From assembly GCA_905221605.1 (NCBI GenBank), contig CAJNDS010000380.1:254001-318000 (forward strand): 64,000 nucleotides of DNA, given 5' to 3'. Below the pieces are notes generated by a model. That model searched no databases and was not told where the DNA came from. It saw only the letters and a program-made list of their open reading frames with translations. A program made the translations under genes and the position numbers. Positions within the stretch are counted from its first letter, which is position 1. Each line of letters begins with the position of its first letter. This document shows positions 37,229 through 48,330 of this stretch, one piece after another. The DNA is from Symbiodinium natans. Its lineage: Eukaryota > Sar > Dinophyceae > Suessiales > Symbiodiniaceae.

Positions 37229-38720
37229 GAGGCTAAGTATGCCTAAAGTAGGCCTACAGCTGTATAGGAGCTCGTGCCTGGATCTGCCGCTGCTCCTCGT
37301 TGCTTGCGGTGCCACGCAACCTTTGTGGTAGTACTGCGGATGAATATAAGTGGTATACACACACACACACACAGGAGAGCTGCTTCAGCAACTGAGCATC
37401 GACGTTGCGATCACAAGCATCTCAACATGTGGCTTGTGTGGCTTGTGCATGCATCCTGGCGTACAAGCTGCCCCCCCTGCTGCAGCTGGCTCTCTTAGTT
37501 CGGCGCTGTGACAACGGGGGGCCGTCTAAGTATGGATCCCTGACAGTGATCAAGTGCAAGACTCTACTGTGCTTTTCAATGCCGGTCATGTTGCGATTGA
37601 CCACCTATTGTGCAGTAAGCAGACAGCATCGAGATGGCCCTACAGAGCCTGTAACAATCTTTCAAAAAAGTTGATGCTAGTCCAGGGGTTTGATCGAGGC
37701 ATACACCGAAGCAACTAGCGTATTTATGATATGCGACAAGCTTTGTCGCAATACTTTCCTGCACATCAACATGACCTGAAGATGACAGTGGGTAACCTCA
37801 TAATAGCTCGGAAACAAATGTCTCGGCAATGCAACAGTCTACGCGGGTTCAAGATCGATTGGTGGACATGCCTGTCCGCGCCTAGTCATATACCCCCGCA
37901 TGGCTCACGCTTACTTCTTGATTCCATGCTCCTCAACTTCTCGATCTGGGCTATCCAAATACCCGACTACTTTAAGGCCCCTCCCCTGGGGTACAAAAGA
38001 GGTGCCTGTGCGATTGCAGGCGGGAGCTCTGGGCGCTTGCGTCGTGATGCTGATCCCTGTAGCTGACCTGCTCACGATGAAGCTTGCGACTTCAGCCCCG
38101 AAGCTAACTGGCAAACTTGTCATTGAAAGCTAAGGCAGCGGGGATTCCAGAGGTCCTACAGAGCCGAAGGAATCATCCAACCCCTTATGAAAGCAATGGC
38201 TCCAAGAAGCCAATGCCCACATGCTGGTCTGGCATCAGAACCAGAACTCGACTGTCTTAAAGAAGCTTCCGGCAAGCCTCCTGATCCTGCAGCGCCTCCA
38301 CAGCAGGCTTGTCTTGCCACGCCTTGGGAAGATGCACTTGGCAGCTTTCTTTTGTTCCGAAAACAAGCCCTGTCGTGGGCACAAACTTATCTTGAACAAT
38401 TGGTTTAGTTTGTTCACTATGCGCTGACCTGTGCATTGGGGCTGATGACATGCGTCATGACGTAACGGCATGCTGAAGTTTGGCCCCCGACAGCTTTCCG
38501 ATTCATGCTGTCTGGCTGATTCAGGCTCGCCGCCAGGCCTCGCATTGATCAAGAGCAAGAGGATAAACACCAGGAGCGGAAGCTTCAGGGCCACACCAAA
38601 ACCAGCACAACGGGTTTAGAACTCGTGTAGAAGAGAGGTTTCGTGCTGAGTGTTGTCCATCCTTGCTTTTCCTTGCTTGCGTGGCTTGAGTTGCCGGAAA
38701 ATCACTTGAGCAGGAGCAGA

Positions 38721-38721
<1 letters not shown>

Positions 38722-38758
<37 letters not shown>
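38722..38758. repeat. (GCA)n microsatellite, about 12 units
   Basis: Uninterrupted GCA triplets. On the minus strand one frame turns this into poly-Cys, which is an artefact and was not called as protein. Confidence 0.95.
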
Positions 38759-38759
<1 letters not shown>

Positions 38760-39023
38760 GGTGGCCACCACTGCTAGTCAATCCAAGGGCAGGGGGAGCT
38801 GCAAGGAAAGGACGAGTGTTAAGAGGGCTTTTCCAATGACTGCGCGAAGAGAATACTCTTTGCGGCGAAGCGGCTTCGCTGCTCCTTGACATATTGGATC
38901 TTGTCCAGCTGATCCTGCCGGTTGCCGCACTGGAGAAGCAAATTCAGTCCGAATCAAAAGGTTGCCCCGCATGGCGGTCCTTGTCATTCATGGTGTCAAC
39001 AAACCTGCCATCCAGCCACAAAG

Positions 39024-39779
39024 CTAAATGTAAGCTGCAACCATGTAGAACAATGGCACGGGCGAGTTGATCAACTCCTCACGTACCCCTACATGTTGAA
39101 CCATCATGCAATTGAAGGTAGAGTAGCAGTTTCGGACAACATCGGACAGTTTCCAGGCATGAAGATGCTTGAAACCCTGAGTCCGAAGCTCTGAAGGATG
39201 AGAGCTGAGTGCCATGTCCCTATTTCCGCCCGAGCAAGCCAATGCCCATGGACTGATGCTCGTGTGTGCTGTGTCGCATGTCTCGGTTAGATCGGTCACC
39301 TTCTCCGACCAGTTCTGTCCCTGGATTGCACAGCGAAAACGAGCCCGCCTCTCGTATGTCGTATCCCGGTCGCCAGAGCGCCTCAGCTCGAAAGAGCTGC
39401 TCCAGCTTTGGAGGTTGGGATCCAGCTCAGCAAGCACTGAATGAGGCAGAGACATCTTGATAAGTTCCCGCGCCTGTGCGAGCCATGCAACATGAAGCAG
39501 CTCTTTAGTTGTCATGACACCCCTTCCAGCGCAACAACATGAGTCATTGTGAACACCAGCTGTTCCCAGAACGAGGCCAGCTGCACATGATGCTTTCTTC
39601 ATGGTTGCTTGCTGGTGGCAGACTAGATGCTGAGCAGCCAACGTTGTATCCCGAAGGTGCTCGCGCGTGCCGAGTTTTCCATGAAATCGGTGCAAAAAAA
39701 AAGGACATGCGGGGTTTAAAACTATTCTGAGATGTTCGCTGCTATGAATTTCGTGCGAATTTTGCGGCGACCACTCCAC
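39024..39779 (-). CDS. Longest open frame in the window (251 codons), unknown protein
   Basis: The minus strand is open for 251 codons. With about 6000 stop-to-stop intervals in six frames, a run this long is expected by chance only a few times in a hundred windows, so at least part is probably coding. The central section reads as a soluble protein (LAQARELIKMSLPHSVLAEL, then ARFRCAIQGQNWSEKVTDL). The outer parts are less convincing and may be intron. The stop follows a hydrophobic PVPLFYMVAAYI. A GTACGT donor motif lies near 39080 reversed. No domain recognised. It lies on the same strand as the 34.5-36.8 kb candidates. Confidence 0.42.
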   Translation of the reverse strand: MEWSPQNSHEIHSSEHLRIVLNPACPFFLHRFHGKLGTREHLRDTTLAAQHLVCHQQATMKKASCAAGLVLGTAGVHNDSCCCAGRGVMTTKELLHVAWLAQARELIKMSLPHSVLAELDPNLQSWSSSFELRRSGDRDTTYERRARFRCAIQGQNWSEKVTDLTETCDTAHTSISPWALACSGGNRDMALSSHPSELRTQGFKHLHAWKLSDVVRNCYSTFNCMMVQHVGVREELINSPVPLFYMVAAYI

Positions 39780-41962
39780 GTACTTCTCCCTCTGTTGGGC
39801 CTTCGCTGCTCATGTTTCATCATTTTTCTCTGCGACCTTATTTCGGATCCGATGTGAGCCTGCATAGAAAATATAGAAACTGCAGGAACTCAATCTTTGC
39901 TCGGCTTGTATGTTTTCAGTCGTGAGTGTCTCGTGTTCCGCCACGGTGTTTGAGGCAGCTGCCTGAACATGCTTGAGCTAATGACCAGTACGCCGTGCGT
40001 TTGTAGTCGGCGAAACAAAGCCAGAAATCAGAAACAAAACTCCCCTGCATCTTCCAAGCCTTGGATCAACGCACGCGTGCAAACAAACAAAACATATCTG
40101 CATATGCTACGTGTCTGTAACGAACATTGTCCTAACACGAGCAACGGTTTCAACACAGATCCTTGAGCAATCCCGCCCAGCGACAACTACAACAACTCTT
40201 ACGTCTTCCAGCTACCCGTACTTCACAGCCACCCCGGCTGCCCTCAAAAAAGCCACAAGATGCCACAAGCCTGGAACCCCAACCCTGTGTATGCCAACCT
40301 CAGCCAGCTGTTCTCTACATAAACCGGCAAAAGGCCGATGTGACCCTGCGAACCATCAACATGATACCACTGACTCTCCTCCTCTCGGCATTTCCAGCCT
40401 CGACTGAATAGAAGAGCTCGGAGCCCTTGAGCGCCTTCACGCAACAGAAGATCCAGATGATGCGATCGATCCTCGGCACTGCATTGACAAAATCAACTCT
40501 GGGATCACGTACTGAGGCGCAATCCAGCTGCGGAGTGGTTGTTATGGCAAGTCTCTTGGTCGTTGATTTTTGGGGGAGAGGGTTCATAGTTTTCGCTCAC
40601 TCAATAAAGGCAGAAAGCGGACATGGCAGGCGGGCGTCAGCTTCCTGAAGCCTCATTAGGACCTGGTCTACATCATCCATGTTGACCCATGCTGGCAGTA
40701 ACCGTGAGCTGTCGGTGGAGGGTTGCTGATATACTGGATATGGCAGCGCACCACTGAGGACGCAAGGAAGTGTACCTACAGTGTCTCTGTACAGTGCGCC
40801 TCCCAATCATCATGAAGTTGCAGCTAGCTGCGCAGTACCCGGGTCTCTGGCCATATCATTTTGGTCTGGTACCAGAAATCTGACGTGAGAACATTCCACG
40901 TGATCGGCTCCTGGCCGGGCTTCGCTGACAAATGGGAAGAAGGAGTTTGTGATTGCCCCGCAACACAGGAGAGACATGCGGTAGACATGCACTCTCTTAA
41001 ACCCGTGTAAGCATCTCTCCAATCTTACAAGCCACGACCGGTCTCAGCATGTCGTGGCCCTCTGCGCTCCGGAGGTGGCAGGCGGCCGCGGCGGAGGCCT
41101 TGGCAAACTTGGCACTGAATATTGGGAACATGCACTCATTGCATTGTACTGAGAACATGCACTAATTGTATAGTTGGAAAGGATCGTTGCTTTACCAACC
41201 TTGCTATGAATGACCGTGATAAGCCCCAGCCTTAACTACTAATCAACGCACACAAAGCTGAAGTATTTCGAGGTGAGACAGCTGGTGATTTGCGCACGGC
41301 ACCTAAAATGGAATGCATGAATAGAGCCTCAAGCAAGACCCCTCCCACGAAAGGATATGAAGTCATTTTTGAATATTCAATCAAGAAGAAACATCACGAA
41401 GAACTTGGCAAGGATGCCGTCAACTGTACTGACAATGCGGGCGGTCGCAACAAGGCACTCATCCACAAGAGTTGGGAAATGGGACAGTGCATTCGCGTGG
41501 TATTTCTCAGACATGGCCTGTGGTAACAGGAAAACCGAATGTCTTTCGGAAAGTGTAGACAGGTGAAACAAACCAGTCAGGTGCAAGGACATGTGATCTG
41601 GCAAGAATGCATGCTACTTATCCTACAGGACGGTTTTGATTGGGGATCCGCTGGGGCTACTAACCAGAAGGTACTGTCCATCCCTGCTCTCAGCTTTTTA
41701 CAGTCATTTTATACAACTTAGTTCGCATGTTCCAGGATCCCGGCGCTCTCGCCACTTTCGTTCCCAGGGCAAGTAAAGGAGCTTCATGAGCTGCTTCTCC
41801 GACGGCCAGAAAGTCCTGAGAAGCATGTTGAGCTCCTTTGCACTTCAGCTCTAATTTCAAGGAGGTCGGGGGGTCCCCGGGAAGGCTAGGAAGATCGGTC
41901 CAAAAACAAAGATTTGAAGCTGTGCCCCGCAAGCTCGAACCGAGCTCGAACCATAGCTTCAT
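39780..41962. other. No supported gene
   Basis: Short frames on both strands (40111-40407 plus, 40315-40587 minus, 41690-41971 minus). No splice-supported model. Confidence 0.45.
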
Positions 41963-42478
41963 ATGTTCCACAGGGTCGACTGTGACAAGTGGGGAGTTGC
42001 AGCATGGTGGATTGAGATCAACATCGCAAGGTCGGCAAAAGCGGCGCTACATACGCTTGCGTGTTTTATGCAGACTTTGCCCTTTCACGCGAACATCTCT
42101 GAAAGCATCCAGCACCCGGCCCCGAGTGCCAGGCACATCTGCGCGATAGGCCCACACAAGGAGGACGGCCCAGCCTCAGCAAAACCCCGACGGGGCTTGG
42201 CAGGATGCGTGTTCACATGCGTTCACATGCGTTCTAGGTGCCCTAGCAGCCTGCAGGGGTCGTGGCCCACAGATGATGTGGAACATGGTGGGATTATGTC
42301 CAATGTGGGGGGTTTCGCGTTGCTCGGGACAAGGCCTCCACATAACTCCCGTGAGCTTGGCTACGTTATATCTTTTTACCCAGCAGGTCCAGATGCACAC
42401 TTTGGATGTCGCCTTCAGTCTGAATCATTCGCGCAGGAGCTTTCAGTAAACGACATGCTTAACAAAGATGACATCTAG
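41963..42478 (+). CDS. Open frame (171 codons), unknown protein
   Basis: The plus strand is open for 171 codons to a TAG at 42476-42478. The start of the frame (SAKAALHTLACFMQTLPFHA) and its end (LGYVISFYPAGPDAHFGCRL, then SVNDMLNKDDI) read like real protein; the middle is Pro/Arg-rich and contains a short internal DNA repeat (gttcacatgc). It may therefore be two exons with a retained in-frame intron. No clear competitor exists on the minus strand over the same span. Family unknown. Confidence 0.33.
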   Translation: MFHRVDCDKWGVAAWWIEINIARSAKAALHTLACFMQTLPFHANISESIQHPAPSARHICAIGPHKEDGPASAKPRRGLAGCVFTCVHMRSRCPSSLQGSWPTDDVEHGGIMSNVGGFALLGTRPPHNSRELGYVISFYPAGPDAHFGCRLQSESFAQELSVNDMLNKDDI

Positions 42479-43834
42479 AGCTCGTGGCAAGAAAAGTGGC
42501 TTGGCTGCCAGAAGCCGACATAGGACAGGATTCACTAGTGTTCAGCACCAATTCAGAAACGGCATGGACTCGGGCAGTCCCCTTTGAAATCCCACTCGGC
42601 TTGTGCCACCTGCCGCAGGCAACTTGAGATAGGCCATCGGGTCTATGGAGGCAGCCGGAGTCGTCAGGACCACGGATAATCGCCACTGCGCTGCATGTGG
42701 CCCTCACGTGCGCATCGTGCGCACGATGACCTAATCGACATCGCTCAGACAACTGCAGCCACCGGTACGGTTTCTTCGTCTGATCTCGGGTACAGTTTTC
42801 GATGCAGCTGCAAAGGAAGCCACCTTGCCCGCGCACAGGAGAGGCTTGACGAGCCAACGCTGGAAGGCACCCTGCGTCACTCTGGACCATCTTGAAAAGA
42901 ATCGTGTGAGTCACTTCTCGCGTCGGAGAAGAGGGACGGGATCACCAGACTCTCTACATCCTGTGAGGGAAGCTGCGCTGCACGATTTCACGGGATGTGT
43001 AGGCCGCGCGCCATATCCCGCAAGCTCACTCAACCTGTCAACAACAGGCACCCGGGTCCTCGTGAAAATGGCCAAGCAACGCGTCAAATGGATGCTTCGC
43101 ATGCACAGTAACCTCAGCAGTCTCTAGCACGGTTAAGCTATAAAGACAACCTGAACGAGCCTGCGAGGTGCCAAGCAAGTTGCAGAACATCGTTGACCCT
43201 TAGATCGAGCCACACTGCTTTCTCCCAATGGCAATGGGAGGCTGATGCTGGTGGCATGCAAACAGAGCCTGGCAATGAGAAAGCAAAGTCTCCAAAACAA
43301 GACAACAGCTGCAAAACACCTCACATCATAATGATTATACATATATATATATATAGTACACACATATTTGTTTGCGCATTCCCGATGAGGACCATGACAC
43401 TGCGCTTACTCTTCAGTGCAAACATATCTACGTAACTAAACCGATCCAGAACAAGGACCTATGCCTGAAGTAAAGGCGATGCGCAAACGAAGGCGAGTAG
43501 TCCGTGTCACCTCACAGGGTAGCGAGGGTGGCCCTCCTCATTCATGGTGCTGGACAATAAGAGCGTGCGAGGACGTGCAAGGCACGCAAAGCGCAATGAA
43601 GGTCAAGGTGGGCAGGAAGAACAACAGAGACAAGAAAGATTCAGACTGCTTGAAGCCCGACGGGCCTGGCCTATGATCGGATGCCCTGCCATCGCCAGAT
43701 GCAAACGGATCCTGTAGTAGGGAGTTTGGGCATGAGTAGCACTAGGCGCTGGATCTCGGCACAGGTCAATAAACAAATTCACGTCCGTCACCATGGCAAG
43801 TATCTTTAAGGAAGGCGAGTTCCACATTCCGGCA
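42479..43834. other. No supported gene; (TA)n at 43339
   Basis: Minus frame 42459-42914 (151 codons) and plus frames 42695-43127 overlap without splice support. A (TA)n run lies at 43339-43356. Confidence 0.45.
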
Positions 43835-44230
43835 TCAGGAGCTATCCAATGCTCGCGACAAAGACACGTCTACATAGCACAAGCACACGAAGAACACAAG
43901 CACTCTCATCCTCAAGCCTCTTGTCAAAAGCGCGCATCTTTTCTGAGACTCCAGAGTTCCTAAGGTGCCTGCTGATGTGTCCGCCCCGTCTGAGGCGATG
44001 CCTCGACAAGCGAGGCAGCGAAGGGCCGTTCCTTGGATGACTGGACGGGCTTCCTGCAACATGCTCAAAACATTCTCAAAAAGGACTGCCGATGAACTCC
44101 CGGCGCTGTAAGGGGCAGCGCTTAGGATGGGCAGGGTAACTGTACCAAACAAAATTGTGTGCAGATCCGGAGTCATCGATTTTAGATTGAAGATTTTGTT
44201 GGCAAGTCTCTGAAGCGAGCCAACTGCCAT
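43835..44230 (-). CDS. ATG-initiated frame (131 codons), unknown protein
   Basis: This minus frame begins with a true ATG at 44230 and stays open for 131 codons. The first two thirds look like a compact protein: basic N-terminus (SLQRLANKIFNLKSMTPDLH), a hydrophobic stretch (TILFGTVTLPILSAAPY) and a helix (AVLFENVLSMLQEARPVIQG). A possible exon end lies near GAGTCTCAG. The N-terminus could be an organelle-targeting or signal-anchor region, but this is speculation. A plus frame (43849-44040) overlaps weakly. No family recognised. Confidence 0.38.
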   Translation of the reverse strand: MAVGSLQRLANKIFNLKSMTPDLHTILFGTVTLPILSAAPYSAGSSSAVLFENVLSMLQEARPVIQGTALRCLACRGIASDGADTSAGTLGTLESQKRCALLTRGLRMRVLVFFVCLCYVDVSLSRALDSS

Positions 44231-45962
44231 GCTGGATGACCTTCGGAAACGGTTCTGAGTGATTCACTGATGGCTCCTTTCAATGCTTCGAAGCCTTACG
44301 TACTGCTGCAAAACAGCCAGGAAACAACGTCTAGCAGAAAGGATCACTCTACACCTCGTTGCTAGCAGCAGCTGGCCTTAACTGTTGTTTCGGCAGTTTT
44401 GCCGTGCAGTGGTGCAGACAGAGTGTGCTCGTCGTGCCAGGTTGGAAGTCCGAAGACTATGGCGTGGTAGACCTCGATAAAAACTTCAGCGGATGTCCGC
44501 ATTTCATATGGAATGATACCAATCGCTGACGTGTGGATGTTTACAGCAACATCATGATTCATCTTAAGTCTTAAGTTCGCCTGTAACTAGTTGTAACTTC
44601 AATCGAACTGCCACGCCTAATGCCATCATAGCATGTTCACAACTTGGCACAGCTAATGAGCAGAAAGTGCAGTTGTGTGGAAGGCTTGCGCATGCGCGGT
44701 CAACCACACAGATTAAATATTGATTGAAAGCCAAGCCACCTTCTTTACCTGCAGGGCCGGAGGCCGTGGCGACTACCCCGCATTTGCAACTCAGCATCTG
44801 CTAATATACCGAACATAATCGAATAAATGGCATGCTCCAAAGGGCCAGAAGCTCTTGCTCTGCCCAACTACTTAGCACTGACACTTCTGCTCTGCCTGAC
44901 GCTTGGAGAACCAGTCCAGGCTTTGCCGGGCGGTGTCGCGGTTCAGAGCAATGAGCAAGACACCTCCCAGGTGGCAGAGATATGCTGGGCATATCTGATT
45001 TCAAGGCTTTGAGCCTTCCCACGTACAGTCAAGCACTTGTCTCATGCACGGTCCCTTCGTCATCCTTGGTCCCTTATACCGCTTCACGGAATCACGGCAT
45101 GGTGTCGCAAAGCCCTGCTGCGCCTGAAGTGCCGTAGTCGAGCCGATGGCAAAGGCGAGGAGATTCGTGAGGGTAAGCACCTTCAAATGGAAAGGCGTGC
45201 CTCATTCTAACCCTGCTGCAGATCGGTTGCACCTCGGACCCAATCCATTAGTGGGAGGTCCTTCGGGAGCCGCTTCCTGAGCTTCACCCACAGGGATTTG
45301 CGAGGCTGTCTGGGTGCAACTTGGAGTTATCTTCCTGGAAGGGCTTGGTTTGATTCTCATCATCATATGAAACTTAGAAAGTAAGCGTGATCGTCTTTCT
45401 TGATTGATACATCTCACGAGCAGACACGATGGAGTACTGTGTTGCGACCAGACGTCAGCGCATGGGACGTTCAGACAGACGACCGACAGCTGGAACCAGC
45501 TATCTCGCACGCTTAGAAGCACAGCCGCGAGATACAGACATATACAGACCTTCAGCCCATACCAGTCGTTGCAAGCGTCTTGTGGTATAGAAGCCTGTTG
45601 AAGGGCTTGTGCAGCACCTCACGCCATGAGCACGCTACAACACCCGATTCCCGGCTCCCACCAGCCTTCTGTGCAGACATTGTGTCACGTGCAGATACGT
45701 GCAGTAGTTCAGCAACTGAGTTTCCGACTACGAAGCCTTCACCTGCCCACACCTGATCTTGTGCCGCCGCGCTTGAGAAATCTTAGGGGTAAGGCTCGCT
45801 GCGCTCTGAAAGTGCCTCTGGCTGTCAGATGCTCTCAGAGCCCCTCAGAGTCCTAGAGAATCCCGAAAAGAGTCCCTCTTGCCTCATGTGGTGTGAAGTT
45901 GGTCAAGCTTTCGGGAAACCGGTCCAAGAGCCACAGGCAATCACATCCTCACGCTGAGCGTA
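44231..45962. other. Unassigned; strand-ambiguous short exons
   Basis: At 45001-45186 a minus frame has a signal-like hydrophobic start (TLTNLLAFAIGSTTALQAQQ) but no ATG. The plus strand over the same bases ends at a good GTAAGC donor (45171). The remainder is short frames only. Confidence 0.35.
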
Positions 45963-46349
45963 GTGACAAGGTACACAATTCTCACAATTCTCACACAGTG
46001 GAATCCTGGAATCTCTGGTTTGACAGCTTTGCAGGCTCCGAAACTAAACAAGTGGTGCCGAGAGTCTCGAGATTCGGTCAGTGCTGACCAGGAAGGACCA
46101 CTGCCTGTCTGCAAATGTTTGCAACAAGCATACAAGCTAGGACCAGCTAACGGCAACGAACACCCGATGCGAATCCTGCCTGAGCCGCGCCACAGCATCC
46201 GACCCAGTGGCTTTGTCCAGGACCTACGAAATGCTGATCGCACTTTGGGGCAGTTGTTGGGTGGCAAAACCAATTTATACTGTAAAGGGTTTCCGTGTCT
46301 CTGTCGACTTCTCCCCTTCACAGCTTGGCGTGACTGGGGAATTGAATAG
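45963..46349 (+). CDS. Open frame (128 codons), strand ambiguous
   Basis: The plus frame ends at a TAG at 46347-46349 and includes SGFVQDLRNADRTLGQLLGG followed by a Cys-rich, hydrophobic end. A CTCACACAG acceptor lies near 45998. The minus strand is open for 126 codons over the same region. The plus translation is the more protein-like of the two. No family recognised. Confidence 0.3.
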   Translation: MTRYTILTILTQWNPGISGLTALQAPKLNKWCRESRDSVSADQEGPLPVCKCLQQAYKLGPANGNEHPMRILPEPRHSIRPSGFVQDLRNADRTLGQLLGGKTNLYCKGFPCLCRLLPFTAWRDWGIE

Positions 46350-48172
46350 AAAGTTCCGAGGTTTCAAGTGAGGGCCGAGGGCGGGCCCCTTGCAATTGAG
46401 CTTTTCCACGGCTGATCGGCAACAACTCCAACAATCACCAACATTTTCACAGCATCATCCGTGCTCTGAACGCCCAAACCAAAGAATGTGCTGCCTAAAT
46501 CCTTCGAAACCCTGCGGCCCTTCCCAAGCCCTTGTCAAGACTCTTCTCCGGGCCTCCGTTCCCAAACACTGCAGCGACTCAAGCGGCGCTGTGGCCGGCA
46601 AGCCTCAGTCTGGACTCTGGCTCTTGGAGATGTTTTCATGCTTCTGAAGAGGCTCAACTTGAAAACCTATTGTGAAAACCTCAGCACACCTGCCAAGCAG
46701 GGGGTTCATAGTAGTGAGTAGTGTTCATGGAACCCAAATCGCCTGAGCTGCTACAACACTCGCGGAGTCTTGCCTAGTCTGTGCCCGCCCTGCTCAATAA
46801 TCTTGCAAGGGGGAAGACAAAGACACCCAATATTGCACAGCTGCTTCTGATGACGTGCGCAACACAAACGGTGAATCATCCTTTGTAGAGTTCCTCGATG
46901 CAAAGTCCTCTTGAACCATTACTGGTGGTCCCTTGGGTGACGGTGGTGGGGTTAGGATGCTGCACTATCTGTCGGCCTACTAGTACGCTTTTGGCTCGTG
47001 TGTAGTACAACCTTCGATGCCGCCCAGTTGCGACGCACTTCCGGCAAATCAACTATGTGGCAGTCGAACCCATGTGGTACTTCCACAAAAGTGGGCTCCT
47101 GCCGTGCGTTGAGGCTTACAGACATTTGCCGGGTGTGTTCACCGCTTGGGGAGACGTTGAGGCTGAACGCTCTGATTCTGTGCTTCGCTTGGCCCAGTTC
47201 TAGATGTTGGCATTGGCATTCAAATCTTTAAAGACCCACCTCTTCACGCAGGCACAGCTCCAGTCTCGAAAGGTGTAGGAAGACTCGGAAGCAATGCAGC
47301 TCTGCGTCTCCAAACGGCGTCCTCACAGGTTAAGACAGGCCCGCATTCCCCAATGCTGTCAAAAACAAAGCGTCTTCAAGACCCACATGCCTGATGTGCC
47401 CAGACCCTTCGGGTGACTGAATGCCCGCAAGCTTGCACTTCTTAGAGGTTGCTTGTCCGCGGCTGAAAGCCACCGGTCGAACTGAACCCAATGCGCGTCC
47501 ACGCATTCGGACACGCATCAGCGCACGAGTCTGGGCGTGTCCCTGTACGTACCACTTGTCATGCCCAGAGCTTGTCGAGCGCATGCGCAGCAAATTTGCT
47601 AGCAAGAGAGTGTTCTGAGGTTCTTAAGGTAGATGCAACGCATGTCAACAAAGCCATCCGGACCTCACGTGTAGCTCTACCAGTCAGCCAGGCGTCTCTG
47701 GCATGTCAGCGTGGCGGATGTCTCCCAACACGGGGTGTCCAGCTGCGCGGAGGTGCTCCTCGAGCTCACGAGCTGGCAGCTAGTGGCTAGCTAGCGACGT
47801 ATGACCTGTTGAACGTGTAACATGCACTATCATGCAAGCAGTGCCGGCAGCAAGCCCACCTGTCCAGAGAACTATTCACAAGGAAGAGACGAGAGTGGAT
47901 GAGGCATGGTGATTGAGGCAAAGTCAAATAGAAATTTGACAGAAGGGAGAGTAAGGAGAGATGGAGAAAATGAGAGGGAAACGGAATGGAAAGCTTCGGC
48001 CACTAGGCTTTCGACATGGTGCAAGTCTTCCTGGGATTAATGGCTGATCAGGGCCACCCGGGCCTGGATCTGATGTGTTCGTCCAACCTGAGCCAACAAT
48101 CCGGATAGGAGAGGCGTTTAATTGACAAAAAGCCCTCGCTTGAGCTCTTGCACTGATGCTAGCCGTGCCCCT
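46350..48172. other. No supported gene
   Basis: Short frames only. Minus 47330-47605 contains a plausible segment (SGHIRHVGLEDALFLTALGN) without splice support. A purine-rich stretch of GAGA type lies at about 47880-47990. Confidence 0.45.
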
Positions 48173-48326
48173 TTAACACCAAATCTCTGCAGCATGGCTC
48201 TGCAGCTGCGCGGCCATAGTCCAAGCCTCCACAAGAGCGATCGGCTGCGGCGTTGCAGCGCCGGCAATGGCCTGGATGACATGCAAGCCGACAAGCATCG
48301 CCCCACTCAGCGCTGAGTCGTGGACT
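48173..48326 (-). CDS. Probable exon abutting the TTAA element
   Basis: The minus frame reads as a coherent segment (DSALSGAMLVGLHVIQAIAG, then an Ala/Gln-rich helix) to a TAA at 48173-48175. The transposon-like element begins only a few bases upstream in the minus sense, so it sits in the preceding intron or disrupts the exon start. Across the inferred empty site the right flank contains a possible old acceptor (CGTTGCAG near 49220). Neighbouring exons unknown. Confidence 0.33.
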
Positions 48327-48330
48327 TTAC

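Larger units (their letters stand above)
36846..39023. other. Unassigned; short tandem repeats and ambiguous frames
   Basis: Tandem TGAAGTCAAG-type repeats lie at 37181-37228, a CA run at 37355-37371 and (GCA)n at 38722-38758. Plus frames at 37900-38133 and 38187-38408 (the latter containing DPAAPPQQACLATPWEDALG) look coding. Minus frame 38235-38594 contains a hydrophobic LKLPLLVFILLLLINA segment that would suit a membrane helix. The strands conflict. Confidence 0.35.

Noticed and set aside
38521-38892. Minus frame with a run of Cys
   Set aside because: It is a translation of the (GCA)n microsatellite, not a cysteine-rich protein.
45001-45186. Signal-peptide-like minus frame
   Set aside because: It has no ATG, and the plus strand over the same bases ends at a good GTAAGC donor, so the frame may be antisense to an exon.
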